Shown here: in pieces, positions 31,997-43,058 of the stretch
Layout of the letters: each line of letters opens with the position of its first letter
Numbering within the stretch: position 1 is the first letter of the stretch
Source of the DNA: Aureobasidium sp. EXF-3400
Taxonomy: Eukaryota > Ascomycota > Dothideomycetes > Dothideales > Saccotheciaceae
Direction of reading: 5' to 3'
Assembly: GCA_024195585.1 (NCBI GenBank)
Contig: SWBL01000272.1
Location: 1 to 64,000, forward strand
DNA length: 64,000 nt
Position numbers and translations under genes: made by a program
Notes under the pieces: model-generated
The model's input: the letters and a program-made list of their open reading frames with translations, nothing else
The model's database searches: none
What the model was told of the DNA's origin: nothing

Positions 31997-33124
31997 CGTT
32001 ATAAATTATCGCTAAGCAAAAAAGTGGTGAGGATCAAGAATGCGGGAATTGTACAGGATGAGGCTCAGATGAGTTCTTGTACAGTCAGGTCGAAGCCGGT
32101 CCATCTCCCTAGGATTGGACAGGTCGAAGCCGCGATGGGCTGTCACGACCACGTGCATGGATGTGTAATGAGGCGGCACAGAGACCCAGATCATCGGGTC
32201 AGTGTATGCCAATTTCTATATTGGTGTCTCGCCAGCTCATCAGAGTGGCATAGCCTCGACCATGAGTCGCGATATGCTTCCATTCGTGATGGAGTTTACG
32301 AAAATGCTACCAGAATGAGCTATGCTACCGTATTAGCACATGCAGTCTGCCAATTGGAAACTTGCGATATAGGGATTAGATTAAATCTGCTCAAAGCCGG
32401 CGCTTACGAAGTCCTTTGTGTGGGATGGCGGTTTCAAGTTGGCGTGCTTTCCTTCAGTTTGTCCAAAAGCCAAACATCGGAAGCCTCCATTGGGATTGTG
32501 TGCTCCTACGCGTTCGCTCATGACTGCTTCTGCATGCCTCTTCGAATGCAAGAGCATGATTGCGCGTTTCACACCTTTACTGATCAGACCCGCGATGTAT
32601 GTGTTGGATTGCCGTCACAATTCAAGCGCTTAAGCCAGTCGGCCACTCTCGATCACGATGGCGCTTCCGGCCGCTGCTGAGACGCGCAAGGTCAAGGCTC
32701 ATGCATACAAGCCTTCTGTTCTTGTTGTATCGAGTTTATCAATCATCAACCATGTGTACAGGAGCTACGAGACATACTGACAACCCTCGTGGATTTCACT
32801 TGAGCTTCAATATATCGTTACGGAGGCAACTACAAATCACAAGTGTCCAACAACATGTGCATGGCGCAGAAAATTCTGGCGCGTCTTGAGCGTTCGTCAA
32901 TCACCGACTCCATCAAGACTGCTAAACAAGAACACTATATCTGCAGCTTTCCTTATCTCGGCATGCATAGCGCCTGTGGAAATGTCAAAGTGACATGGCA
33001 TGAGATACCTAAGCGCCGTCTGCTTCCGCTCCTGTATACCATATCAATACTTCTCAAGCTTTGTTTCACCGTCCACTAACTTTTTGGTTTTTGTCGTTGT
33101 GTTATTGCTAAAAGATCTAGGGAG
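31997..33124. other. intergenic, no convincing gene
   Basis: About 1.1 kb. A 218-codon frame at 32024..32680 is present, but its Cys/His-rich, patternless translation and dense overlap with other frames argue against coding. The last 100 bp are the leader of the next gene. Confidence 0.5.
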
Positions 33125-34159
33125 ATGGTCTCAAATCATTATAAAATTTTGTTTGCTGTCTGGCTTTGTCAGCTCTGGTCGCAGACACAATGCTCAGACG
33201 TGCCTCCATACTCAGCACTTTCGCCTGATCCGGTGTATCCATCCACTGATGGCAACTTCACATGGCCTAGAGGAGCCACGACAGGAACTTTCACTGCAGG
33301 TTCTACCATGAACATATCATGGACAACAACTTATTCAAATGTCAATCTATGGCTCATTGTCGCCGAGTCATGGGCTTCTCCAATAAGCCTTGTTTGTGAG
33401 TAATCAGACGCCAGATTTGACCCATGCTTCCAATTGACGCGGCATATAGCCAGTTACTCGACACCGTGGTATGAATGGGAAGTTCAATGTGGGCAAAATT
33501 GCAGCACACCGTTCTTGCTCCGAGCAGTCGATGCAGGCGGTTCAGACTATGAACAACAACACGGAGGCTTCTACAGTTATCAGTTCTGGATCAAACCCAC
33601 CGACGGAACAACTCAGACAACAACCGTACCATTCACGATAGTGTCAACAAAGGCGGACCCAATTCCCACAGTGTTGAGCACCTCGATATCGTCATCTTCT
33701 TCTTCCTCTTCTTCCTTTTCTTCTTCGGCATCAGCCATCACTTCCGTTAGCCCAGCAATACCGAGTACTTCGACAAGCATAAACACCATTACTTCCACAA
33801 CGAGCTCAGCGAACACGAACGCTCCAGCTCCAATCCATGATTCAGGTTCAGGTACCAGTCCTACAATGTCGATTAGCGTCGGTATAGGAGCAGGAGTTGC
33901 CGCAGCGCTGATCTGTCTCGGCGTTTTCCTTCTCTGGCGTCGACGCCATCGCAAGCACAAGGATGAACCCGCACGTCTGCCACAAATTGAGATGTACGAA
34001 CAAGCCTGGCAAAAGCATCACGATCTAATGGCCATGTATTTACCATCAAGGATGACCTCATCGAGCAAATCGACAGCACCGGTAGAGGCACCAGGAGGAC
34101 AAACGGATCCATATGAGTTACCAGCACAAAGTCCTAAAGAGCTGGGTGCCGTAAGATGA
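33125..34159 (+). CDS. Ser/Thr-rich single-pass cell-surface protein
   Basis: Exons 33125..33395 and 33450..34159, phase-1 intron of 54 bp, give 326 aa. A signal peptide (KILFAVWLCQLWSQTQCSD) precedes an ectodomain with sandwich-like strands (TWPRGATTGTFTAGSTMNIS, NVNLWLIVAES, YEWEVQCGQNCSTPFLL). Next is a Ser/Thr stalk with a polyserine run, likely O-mannosylated. A glycine-rich membrane helix (ISVGIGAGVAAALICLGVFL) ends with a basic stop-transfer WRRRHRKHK. The cytosolic tail has ~60 residues with YEQAWQKHHDLMAMYLP. The layout resembles cell-wall stress sensors and similar surface proteins of filamentous fungi, but no WSC Cys pattern is present. A sensor or adhesion role is inference. Confidence 0.85.
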
Positions 34160-34698
34160 CCATTCCGCATCATGTCATAAGCATTTTGGTGTGGTCCGGC
34201 GCCCGAACCTACTTTTTAGAATAGTCTCTTGAGCATCATGTTGTCTTGTATCGAAGGGTTGTCCCTAGCACCACGGCTGCATAGTCAAAGATATATTGTG
34301 TAATTTATTCATCATTCTCCATCGACAAGAGACGAGCCACCGCTGTGCCAGCCACGTGGAGACGTGCCGTCTTTTGCTGTTTGTTCGATTCCCCGTTCGA
34401 TTTATTATCATGCTGACGATGATCGAAAAGTATGTTGCAGGTGTGACCCTGCTCTCTTATGGTATGCTCTTTCGAATTGCACCTGAGATTCCTCTTGATC
34501 TATCGAAAAGACATAAGTCGAGAGAATTTCTTGTCTCCGACCTGATCCAGATAGTTCTATCAGATGCTACAGTCGCCTTACTTGAACGAGCAAACTCTGA
34601 ATTTAGCACAGAGAGAGAGACAGAAGACTGCATGGCATGACCATGTCGCTTGGCAGAGGCGACTCGAAGAAATGTGAATTGATAAATTTTGCATATAT
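34160..34698. other. intergenic, convergent 3' flanks
   Basis: About 540 bp. A 114-codon frame at 34296..34640 is present but has no recognisable content and I do not call it. Confidence 0.5.
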
Positions 34699-36745
34699 CT
34701 ACTCCGTACCAGCCCAGAATGCCCAGTCTATGTCCTGGAACTCGAGACCGAGAATTTCATTGAGATCCTCATCCGTCAGTACTGGCTCTAGCCCTTGTCC
34801 AACAGCCTCAGATTGGAGATGTTCCACACCTGAACGATACTCCAATAGAAGAGGTTCTAGCACCGAGATACACAAGGGGACGGGAGACGAAGGATTAACC
34901 GTCTGACGAGCCTTCCAAGCGCCGATAATGAGCTCGGCTGCATGGAGCTTTCTTCTATCTTCTGAAAGCTCAAGTAGGTTCTTGTTATAGGTGTAGAGAT
35001 TGGAGAGCAGATCCCAGATGCGCTGGGCTTTGGGCGACCTTTTGAGTTGAGTGACCTCAACTATGACACTGATGACTGGATGCTGTTAGTATTATGCTTT
35101 CGACCGTGAGAAAGTGATTCCAACTGACATGCATGCCACTGGAAATAACCATCGATGTACCATTGAAAATGTTGTATCTCCGGGCGTGACTTCAAGGCAA
35201 TATTGTACTCCAATGCCTTGATTGCCGTTTCCATAAGCTGGGAATGGCGTTCTTCTTCAGTCATTTCTGTACTGCCACTAAATGACATGGGGTGTAAGGT
35301 GAACATGCGAAAAGTGCATATCAGGGCTCTTGAAGTGAGCTGTATGATGATATCGAGAGGCTTTATTGGATCACAATACTGGAGAAAATTTTGGTTGAGA
35401 CCTTCTTCCAGGACATTTAGTAACGCGTTCTTCCGAGCGTGGGATAAATTCTTGTTAGACGCCCATGTAATGCCGAGCTTTCCTTTGTTGTCCTTGAAAA
35501 ACTCTCGTTGTTGTGACAAAATCCAGTATGTCCATAGACAATACGATAGACTGGTCAGACCCTTGCGCTGTGGTGGGGGCTCAGTCATGTTCGGGTTAAG
35601 ATCGCAGTCCTCGATGTTGAGTGGAGTGCGAGCGTCCCATTCAGCCATCAGTGTGAGTGGTGTAGTCCCACAACGAATACCGAGAGGGAGATCCAGATGC
35701 TGTAGGTACCACCACAAGCGTCGACGACTCTCGGTTTCAACTGGGCTTAGTCCAAGAAGAGCACCGTCACGATGTATGCCCAGCTTCTCAGCGTTGCGAA
35801 TGGTGAGGCCCATGAGTGAGAACAAGCTTTGTATACTCAATCTTTCGATGGAAGCAGCCTGACGAGATTAGCAGGCGTTTCACGTAAGCGACAGAGGTAG
35901 CGTACTACGTATAGAAGAATAGCCTTAATGACGATGACATTCGTAATGCAGAAGATGTTGCTGCGCGACAATGCCTGCTCGCAAATCGCCTGGTAGTGAG
36001 AAAGCAGAACTTGTTTGGGTTGATGCAGGACTTCTAAACACTCTTGATTGGGTAGTGTGACGATGCTCATCAGATAGAGGCAAAAAACAAAGGCATGATC
36101 CTCATCTTTAAGCTGCGTCCGGCCCTCGGAAGACGTCGATTGAGACCGCACTTTCTCAAGAACCCAATCAAAATCGATCTTCATCAATGGATTCGCATTG
36201 CGTTCGAATTTGTCCCATAAGAAGTTGGCATCCTGGATAGAAGGATGCTGTGATGAGAGGCTGATGGCATAGTCTGTACGCATAAGACCTTTCAAGGCAT
36301 CAGGCTTTGTCCTTGAGACAAGTGGTCTGCTCATCAGGCTCGTCAGCACATCATGATCGTGTTCGTTTTGATGGTGATCATCATTTTGGCCAAGATGAGA
36401 ATGCCAGGCACGCAACTCGACGTAATAGGATTGTCCATCTTGTTCCAGCATGATAGGTTGCCCGCGTTCGGCCTCGGTCGTGTTGCGAGCATTTTGAGCT
36501 TCCTGCTGTCGAACAGGAGCAGGAGCAGAATCTGTTCTTATTCGTTTAGAAGGGCGACTGTTCTCATCATTCGGGTCTCCGCCGAGGCTTCTGACAAGTG
36601 ATTCCAATCGCTTGATGCGATCGATGGGTTGTGCCTCGGGGTATGTGCATTGGTCCTGCTTCCTGCGCTTGCAGTTCGAACATGGCTGTTGTTTGTCACA
36701 TCGCACCTTCCGTCTCGAACACGGCTCACAAGCCTGACCACTCAT
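34699..36745 (-). CDS. Zn2Cys6 transcription factor with fungal-specific regulatory domain
   Basis: Exons 35909..36745, 35129..35858 and 34699..35075 (introns 50 and 53 bp; phases 0 and 1) encode 647 aa. The frame is open upstream of 36745, but I start at MSGQACEPCSRRKVRCDKQ because the binuclear cluster normally sits at the N-terminus. The Cys pattern C-x2-C-x6-C-x5-C-x2-C-x8-C is complete. A linker and short coil (RIKRLESLVRSLGG) follow. The middle homology region contains LSIQSLFSLMGLTIRNAEKL and ESRRRLWWYLQHLD. The C-terminus has an acidic, aromatic end (LEFQDIDWAFWAGTE), a plausible activation region. It diverges from an MFS transporter, and two CGG palindromes lie between them, so it probably regulates itself and the transporter. 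Confidence 0.92.
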
Positions 36746-36828
36746 CCTGAAAATCTCAAGGCGATTTGACAAGATGGATAGATTACTACGAAACACAGAC
36801 ATTCGTGAATGTGATTCGCGACGGTGCT

Positions 36829-36842
36829 CGGGCGAGCGACCG
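36829..36842. promoter_or_regulatory. CGG-N8-CCG palindrome, candidate Zn2Cys6 site 1
   Basis: GCTCGG (36826..36831) and CCGAGC (36840..36845) are inverted repeats around an 8-bp spacer. Zn2Cys6 dimers bind inverted CGG triplets. It lies 84 bp before the regulator ATG and about 195 bp before the transporter ATG. Confidence 0.5.
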
Positions 36843-36851
36843 AGCAAACAG

Positions 36852-36871
36852 CTCGGGGAGGCTTCCCCGAG
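36852..36871. promoter_or_regulatory. CGG-N10-CCG palindrome, candidate Zn2Cys6 site 2
   Basis: CTCGGGGA and TCCCCGAG form a perfect inverted repeat with a 4-bp centre; read as half-sites it is CGG-N10-CCG, the Put3-like spacing. It lies next to site 1 in the divergent promoter of the regulator and the MFS gene. Confidence 0.55.
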
Positions 36872-37037
36872 GCAAGCCAAGCTGCATCTCACCATCATTA
36901 ACAACAACCTGAAGCATTACAGATAGGATTTTTCTCGATGCCTAGCTATTTGTTGTGATTGATATAAGAAGCATGTCCCCGCAATATTCTGCCATGTGCA
37001 TTCATAACATTGAATTCCAAAAGCCGAATCTCCAATA

Positions 37038-38752
37038 ATGGATGGAAAACAGACGAACACCATACACACTCACGATGACGAGAAGCGCTCCAATGGAGTC
37101 CAGAGAGATGACGAGAAACAATATCCACCGATGAAAATTGTTCTTCCAGCTATGGCGGCAACATACCTAGCAATGTTCCTTATTGCCATTGTAAATTTCA
37201 ACAAACGGGCAGACTTTTTGCAATAGAGCTGACAGCTACTCAGGACAGAACCATCATCGGCACAGCCGTACCTGTCATCTCAAACCAACTCGACAGCTTC
37301 GGAGATATAGCTTGGTACGAATCCGGCTTTCTCCTTCCACTCTGTGCTCTCCAGCTATCATTTGGTCTGGTATACACATACTATCCAGCCAAATGGGTGT
37401 TGGTCATTCTCGTCTCGGTGTTCGAGATTGGCTCTATAGTTTGTGCATCCGCTCCGACATCTAACGCCCTGATCGTTGGAAGAGTCATCCAGGGTATTGG
37501 AGGAGCAGGTATCGCATCTGGGGCAATCATACTTATCAGTATGCTTGTTCCTCTCCAGGCTAGGCCGAAATGGACGGGTGGTATTGGTGCCGTCTTCGGG
37601 CTTGCAAGCATACTTGGACCACTTCTTGGAGGGTATCTTACTTCAATCACCTGGCGTTGGTGCTTCTGGATCAATGTGCCTATCGGTGGTATGTCCTTGG
37701 CATGTCTCATCTTCTTCACACCAAACACACCGCCTGCTGTCAAGGCCGCTCAAACTTGGCGCGGCAAAATGTCCCAACTCGATCCTCTGGGGTTCATCCT
37801 AATAACACCTTCAGTCATCTGCTTACTCTTTGCCATCGAATGGGGAGGGTCGAAGTATTCTTGGAAGAGTGGTCAAGTCATCGCCTTATTCGTCGTCTTC
37901 GGCACCCTTCTCCTCGCCTTCGTAGCTTCACAAGTCTGGCGTGGAGACAAAGCTACACTGCCGCCAAGAATCCTTCGACAGCGCAGTATCATCTCTGCAT
38001 CTTTGGCCAGCGTAGGCATTGGATCCGTGCTTGTTATATATGCCTTCTATTTGCCGATCTGGTTTCAGGTTATCCAAGGAAAATCGCCGCAGAGATCCGG
38101 CTTGTCTTTATTACCACTTTTCCTCAGCAATGTGCTTGCTGTGATGATGAGTGGCATTGCAACGAGCATCGTAGGATACTATAGGCCGTTTCTGATTGTC
38201 GGGAGTGGCATCCTTATCGTGGGGTCAGCACTGCTTACGACATGGTCAGTGAACACCAGCGCAGGGATATGGATTGGATACCAGGTAAGGGCATTGTGCT
38301 TGCTTGAGAATAAGAGTACTGACTCGAAACAGATCATTGCTGGCGCAGGGTTAGGATCAGTCTTGCAGGGCCCAAACATTGCAGCCCAAACAGTCCTCCC
38401 AGACCGCGACGTGGCCGTCGGATTGTCGTTCCTGCAATTCATCAACTTCTTCGCAGGTAGCACCTTCATTACTGTCTCGCAAACACTACTGGAGAACGGT
38501 TTGGTCTTTGGTCTGAAGGACATCCTACCAGACTTGGACCCAAGTACGATATCAGGTGGAGGTGCAAGCGCTATTCGAGATATGGTATCTCCGGATCAGC
38601 TCCCAATTGTGCTTAAGGTGTACAACAAGTCGATTAGGTCAGTTTGGTATTTGGGCTTGGGACTAGCTTGTCTTGTATTCGTGGCGTCCTGGGGCTTCGA
38701 GTGGAGAAGCGTCAAGACGAAGAAGGAAAGCGACAACGATTCTAAAGCTTGA
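37038..38752 (+). CDS. MFS multidrug-type transporter (DHA2/14-helix type)
   Basis: Proton-driven exporter of the major facilitator superfamily. Exons 37038..37190, 37244..38284 and 38333..38752 give 537 aa. The first junction creates the family motif AIDRTIIGTAVPVISNQL at the end of helix 1. Later motifs are GRVIQGIGGAGIASGAIIL and LGPLLGGYLTSITWRWCFWI (the WRWCFWIN antiporter-type motif). There are about 14 hydrophobic segments. The second intron is 48 bp, in frame and without stop, so retention would insert 16 residues (VRALCLLENKSTDSKQ) into a helix region; I assume it is spliced. The N-terminus is polar and charged. The gene diverges from the Zn2Cys6 regulator and ends 66 bp from the BSP peptidase gene. 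Substrate unknown; toxin or drug efflux is the common role. Confidence 0.93.
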
Positions 38753-38818
38753 AATTGAGTAAGAGAAGATTGTCATACAAAATATGATGAGTAGGGCTGT
38801 ATTGTTTCGTCAATGTTT

Positions 38819-39730
38819 TCAGTTGTGTCCTTCCACCTCTTTCTTGATACGAATCTGCATTTTCAAGCTGGGATCGCCATAGCTCTCGGAATCGTCTTTG
38901 GGCTTCTTCAACGATTCGACGTACTCTTTCCATAGACTGTCGACGCTCTGGTCGAACAAATCCTTCCAGAACCTGTCGTTATCGTATTTCTTGTGATACA
39001 ATGCCTGGTTGATCATGTAGACGCTGCCTGTGCCCCTGGTCTTCTCGATCCAATCAAGGAAGTAACCAGTGTTCTGATAACCAGTATCCCAGCTCTTGCC
39101 AGCCTCTTTCTTCCAGTGTGGAGGGATGAACCCAGCGTTCAGACGAACCCAATCAGCAATGCCTTCGATAAGTCCTCCATTGCAGGTGCCTCTGGCATTC
39201 CACTGGAAGCAGTGAACAAGCTCGTGGCAGACGACACCGAGAAGCTCAGTACGGGCAGAGTAACCAGCTTTCTGTGATGCGACGTGGTTGAGGTAAGATA
39301 GCGATAAGTGTATTTCCTTGTGATCGTTGTCGATGTCTGCGCCAGTGGTGTAGGCCACGCCGTCCATGTCACGTAGGATCAATGTGACGGAGCGTGTGCC
39401 AGGAATCCTTGTGTGCGTGGGTACGGGTAGTCTTGTCGTCGATGCATCATCATGGTTGGGACGGGTGTAGAGCTGCTTCTCAACAATCTCGACTAGATCG
39501 GCAAAGTCTTTGGCGCTGTTGAAGTTCTTGAGAAAAAGGTCGGTAGACTTGTGGGAAAGGTCGCGGAGTTCAAGGCGTAGTTTGACTTTGGGGAAGCTGG
39601 AGCTTGTGGTTGGCGTCGGCTCGGCTTCACGCGTTGCTGTCGCGAGCGAGGGAGGTGCTTGTGACGGTGTGGGCTCTGGAGGGACTGGCGACATGGTCTG
39701 AAAGTAGGGGGTGGTGGATGACTGTGACAT
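38819..39730 (-). CDS. BSP-family (basic secretory protein) putative metallopeptidase
   Basis: 303 aa, no intron, start at MSQSSTTPYF. The first ~50 residues are Ser/Pro/Thr-rich. The core has LRLELRDLSHKSTDLFLKN, ITLSLSYL-like strand (IHLSLSYLNHVAS), then the zinc site VVCHELVHCFQWNARG and GLIEGIADWVRL, and YFLDWIEKTRGTGSVYMIN, the typical order of plant and fungal BSP proteins. HELVH with the downstream Glu in GLIEGIAD supplies a plausible gluzincin site. No signal peptide is visible, although the family name says secretory, so export by the classical route is doubtful. It converges on the transporter gene. Confidence 0.88.
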   Translation of the reverse strand: MSQSSTTPYFQTMSPVPPEPTPSQAPPSLATATREAEPTPTTSSSFPKVKLRLELRDLSHKSTDLFLKNFNSAKDFADLVEIVEKQLYTRPNHDDASTTRLPVPTHTRIPGTRSVTLILRDMDGVAYTTGADIDNDHKEIHLSLSYLNHVASQKAGYSARTELLGVVCHELVHCFQWNARGTCNGGLIEGIADWVRLNAGFIPPHWKKEAGKSWDTGYQNTGYFLDWIEKTRGTGSVYMINQALYHKKYDNDRFWKDLFDQSVDSLWKEYVESLKKPKDDSESYGDPSLKMQIRIKKEVEGHN

Positions 39731-40808
39731 CGAGTGTGATCTCAAATGTATATTCTGGTTGTTGGTTTGTTCCTAACTTGGGCGGACGGTGTGTTCTCCG
39801 CATAGGCCGTTGGCATGCATGTTGGAGCCTCGAAATCCAGGGTCCAAACAGCATTTCTTCATGTGATTATAACAACGCTTACCTGATTGTTGAGATGCAC
39901 AAGCACTATAAAGTCAGATACTCGCCAGTGGGAGCCTGTCATGCAGTTACTACTTTCTTTCTGACCGCATGCGCCAAAGGAAGAGTACTGCGGCGGTATA
40001 CAGCCCGAACGTGTCAAGCCCCGAGCTTGGTGGCTACCAAGCTCAAAAAGCCATGATAGAACCATTAAGAGGGGTATAACGTACTGAAGTAAAGTCGATT
40101 GAGGGGAGAAGGAGGAGGGCGTTCACGATGTATGCGCGATCTCATGCTATTAAGACTTGATATTCCTTGCTACTGTTTTCTCGTCCATGCTCTGGGACTT
40201 TCCAAGGACCTCGCTGAGTAAGCAGAATTGGCGCACAGACCACTTTTCACGACTATATCAATCTCTGCTCCCTCGCCCTCCTCCTTCTCTCTTTAGTCGA
40301 CTTTACTTCGTACGTTCTGCCATACCACCGAGCATTATGCAAACCTTTAGAGCACCATACTGACTTCCTAACAGAAAGAATCTCTCTTTAGTACGTCTTC
40401 CATCTGAACTCTTCAAAAGAGCCACAGAACTCCAACCTGGCGGATGAGCTACATCCCCGGTGCCTTAGAGTGATACCAAGTGCTTTGGCTCCGGCCTCAG
40501 CGGTGATGATCTCGACCCTTTTGAGTGTCTGGCTTCGGTCGGCTTGACTGGGTAGGCGCCGGCGGACTTCTGACAGGCCTTTCTTCTTTGTTTTTCATCA
40601 ATCTTTCGGCTTTATGCTGAGTTTTGGAGAAGAATCTTTGTCTACCGCGCATCCGCTTCAGTGAGCGTGAAGGGTCAGAGAATTTTCAACACAAAGTGTC
40701 GAGCAAATTTCTGCATGCGCTATACAAGCAATGCGAGAGACAATCGCTGCCAGCGTCCAAAGCATGATCCCAGGGCGATCCGCACTACACCGTCCGAGCA
40801 CTCACAAG
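39731..40808. other. intergenic, holds a MITE-like inverted repeat
   Basis: About 1.1 kb with no supported gene. It contains the inverted repeat at 40079..40315 described separately, and otherwise short frames only. Confidence 0.55.
40079..40315. mobile_element. MITE-like element or hairpin with 42-bp imperfect terminal inverted repeats
   Basis: Left arm 40079..40121 starts ACGTACTGAAGTAAAGTCGA and right arm 40274..40315 is its reverse complement with one indel and four mismatches, all transitions. The arms enclose 152 bp without coding content. No clear target-site duplication is seen, so a simple inverted duplication is also possible. Confidence 0.45.
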
Positions 40809-42209
40809 CTATGGAAACTCGAAGCAGTCGCAGGCGCAATGTCTGTCATGCGCTCTAGCGCACAATTTCATCGCTTTCGTCGCTCGTCCCCTCCACCAAC
40901 GCTTCACTTCAGAGATGCATTCTTGCCCACTTGCCAACGACTCGAAATCGCACGCACACGGTCTTGTTGGCTTGAAATGAGATGCTAGTCTAGCAGCAGC
41001 TTTCTTGCAGCTCTTTCTAGCATTTCTCTGACCACTTGCAGTAACGAACGCCCTTTTGCATGTGATAATGCAATCAGGCTCCCCATCCGGATTTGAATTG
41101 CTGTCGACACCGTATTGCAGCCACGTTTGTCCGTCCGTCAAGGTGACTTTTCGACTCCAATATGGCTTGGACTTGCGGTGGCGCTTCCAGTCTGTGTACC
41201 TCGTTGTATCAGCCAGGGATAGCTGCGGCTCGGCGAAGTCGAAGCAGCCGCACGAACAGAGTCGATCGTGCCGGTTCATTGCCCACCACAGGGTCTCGGC
41301 GCTTGCTTTTTTGCTCCAGTTGTCACAGCATATTCTGACTTGGCCTTGTGGACCTTTTCTGATGGTTTCGAACTCGCAAGCGCATGCCGGACAAGATTCC
41401 CATCTGCCACTGTAACGCTCATCGGCTCGATGCGCTTTGAGCTCTATGGCTATCTGTTCGCAACATCTTTGTATCTTGATCAAGCTGGTAGCAGGCATCT
41501 CTTCGACCTTCGGAATCACTTTACAAGTAAACAAGCAGTCTGGACCATCAGTTTGAGGGCCGTTACTGACGCCGTACTGTAGCCAGAAGAATCCGTGAGG
41601 ATGTTCGATACGGCGACCCCAATACGATGTGCATCCAGACCCTGAGTAATATGTCCAAGCTGGTATACCTGTTGGCTGTCCAGAGGATACAAAGTCAAAG
41701 CAGCCGCATTGGCATAACTGGTCGTGCCTCTGCATACCTTTCCAGACCAATTTCGAGAAGTGTTTACTGCCATTGTCGCAGACACCCGGTTTTCCTTGCG
41801 CGCAAGTACGGATGTATTCAAAGTCGCATCGACAGATATGACGGTCAGACTCGTTACGATGAGATTTAAAGTCTTCAACAATTTGCCGGCAGCATTTTTC
41901 GATCTCAGATAACGTAAACTGGTCCGGATTTTGGCCCAACTTGGGCATCATCTTGCAGGTAAAAGACGTCTTCTGATTGCGAGTTGCAAGGGTTTCTGCA
42001 ATGCTGCACTCAAGCCAAAAGCTGCTGTCATGCTGTGGAAGCCTGAGAACCTGAACGGACTTGATGCTCTCAGTAGTAAAGCGTCGGGCAAGAGGCCGTT
42101 TCTCGTCATTCTCACAGGTTGCCAAGTCTGACGGTAAGTTACCCCAGCTCTTCTGACCGGAGAGATGCGCATCGGAATGTACAGTCGCGCTGTCGTTGCG
42201 TCCTGCCAT
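40809..42209 (-). CDS. Cys-rich protein of three tandem modules
   Basis: Unrecognised intronless protein of 466 aa from MAGRNDSATVHSDAH. After a polar lead of ~50 residues it consists of three copies of one ~120-residue module (about 53-173, 196-325, 350-466). Each has an aromatic strand (FWLECS, FFWLQYGVS, QTWLQYGVD), a TCK or ITCK step, a CC or SCKK helix start, a C-x-C-[DE]-F-E box, a Trp-containing helix, and a closing HDxLCxCGCFDF-like box (third copy HDRHCACDCFEF). Cys spacing is kept between copies, with loss of some Cys in the third. No signal peptide is seen, so the cysteines more likely bind metal than form disulfides. I know no named domain with this pattern. Confidence 0.82.
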   Translation of the reverse strand: MAGRNDSATVHSDAHLSGQKSWGNLPSDLATCENDEKRPLARRFTTESIKSVQVLRLPQHDSSFWLECSIAETLATRNQKTSFTCKMMPKLGQNPDQFTLSEIEKCCRQIVEDFKSHRNESDRHICRCDFEYIRTCAQGKPGVCDNGSKHFSKLVWKGMQRHDQLCQCGCFDFVSSGQPTGIPAWTYYSGSGCTSYWGRRIEHPHGFFWLQYGVSNGPQTDGPDCLFTCKVIPKVEEMPATSLIKIQRCCEQIAIELKAHRADERYSGRWESCPACACEFETIRKGPQGQVRICCDNWSKKASAETLWWAMNRHDRLCSCGCFDFAEPQLSLADTTRYTDWKRHRKSKPYWSRKVTLTDGQTWLQYGVDSNSNPDGEPDCIITCKRAFVTASGQRNARKSCKKAAARLASHFKPTRPCACDFESLASGQECISEVKRWWRGRATKAMKLCARAHDRHCACDCFEFP

Positions 42210-43058
42210 TTTTATGTATACCGAATCTGATAGATGAGAGGAAACAGAGAGATGATGATTGTGAGATCCACATGGGTACGCTGCTCTGAGCACACAAGGA
42301 ACAATCCCGGAGCGGGATCAATCTTTTATACATACACATAGGCTAGCTTCAAGGTTAACGACCATTAACATTTGAGGTGGATCAATGTTGAACTCTGTAT
42401 CGACTCATTGGATCTTCGAGCAAGATTTTGAGTCGAACCATAGGCTGGTGAGAGAGCAAAGTCATAGAAAACCATAGTATACTTTTCAACAGCAATGTTG
42501 TTCTTCTCTCTGATTTTTGACCATGTCTGATGCCGATGTAGCAAAACAAGTCAACTAGGAAGTTAAAAGCACTAGACCGGCAGATGTTCGGGAGAATTCC
42601 ATTCTGCAATCAATCAGTCTTGGTGTAAGAGCTTACTGGTCTTTGCAACAATTAATCTATTCCTTGTCTGATCATCGTCATGGTGAAAACCAAGTTGATC
42701 ATGCAAAATGTGTGATCTTCGTTGAAGGTGAAAATGCGACACACCACGGTGCGAGCACCTCAGAATTAGGCCCACATGCACAGACGGAGTACAAGGCCGC
42801 CTAAACGCACGCCCTCTGAGCCTTGGGATCAAACAGTGAGAACGAGTATGTATAACGAGGTACCATGAAGCTATATCCCAATAGTGGCTCGGCTGATATT
42901 ACTCAAACACTGCGAGTTATCGCCGAGAATAATCGCACGCCGAACTAGGGTATATAACATTGATGACCGCTGTTTCACGGCATTCAAGAATTCTCAATTT
43001 CCATTTCAGCTACGCCAGCCCATACAAAAACTCTTCTGACAAACTGTCATCGAACATC
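42210..43058. other. intergenic, no gene seen
   Basis: Divergent promoter region of about 850 bp between the Cys-rich gene and the second SDR. Frames are short and without recognisable content. Confidence 0.5.

Noticed and set aside
32024..32680. 218-codon frame between the GT31 and surface-protein genes
   Set aside because: Patternless, Cys/His-rich translation, no splice or domain signal, and other frames in the same stretch are similarly open.
34296..34640. 114-codon frame
   Set aside because: No recognisable content, lies in a convergent 3' region.
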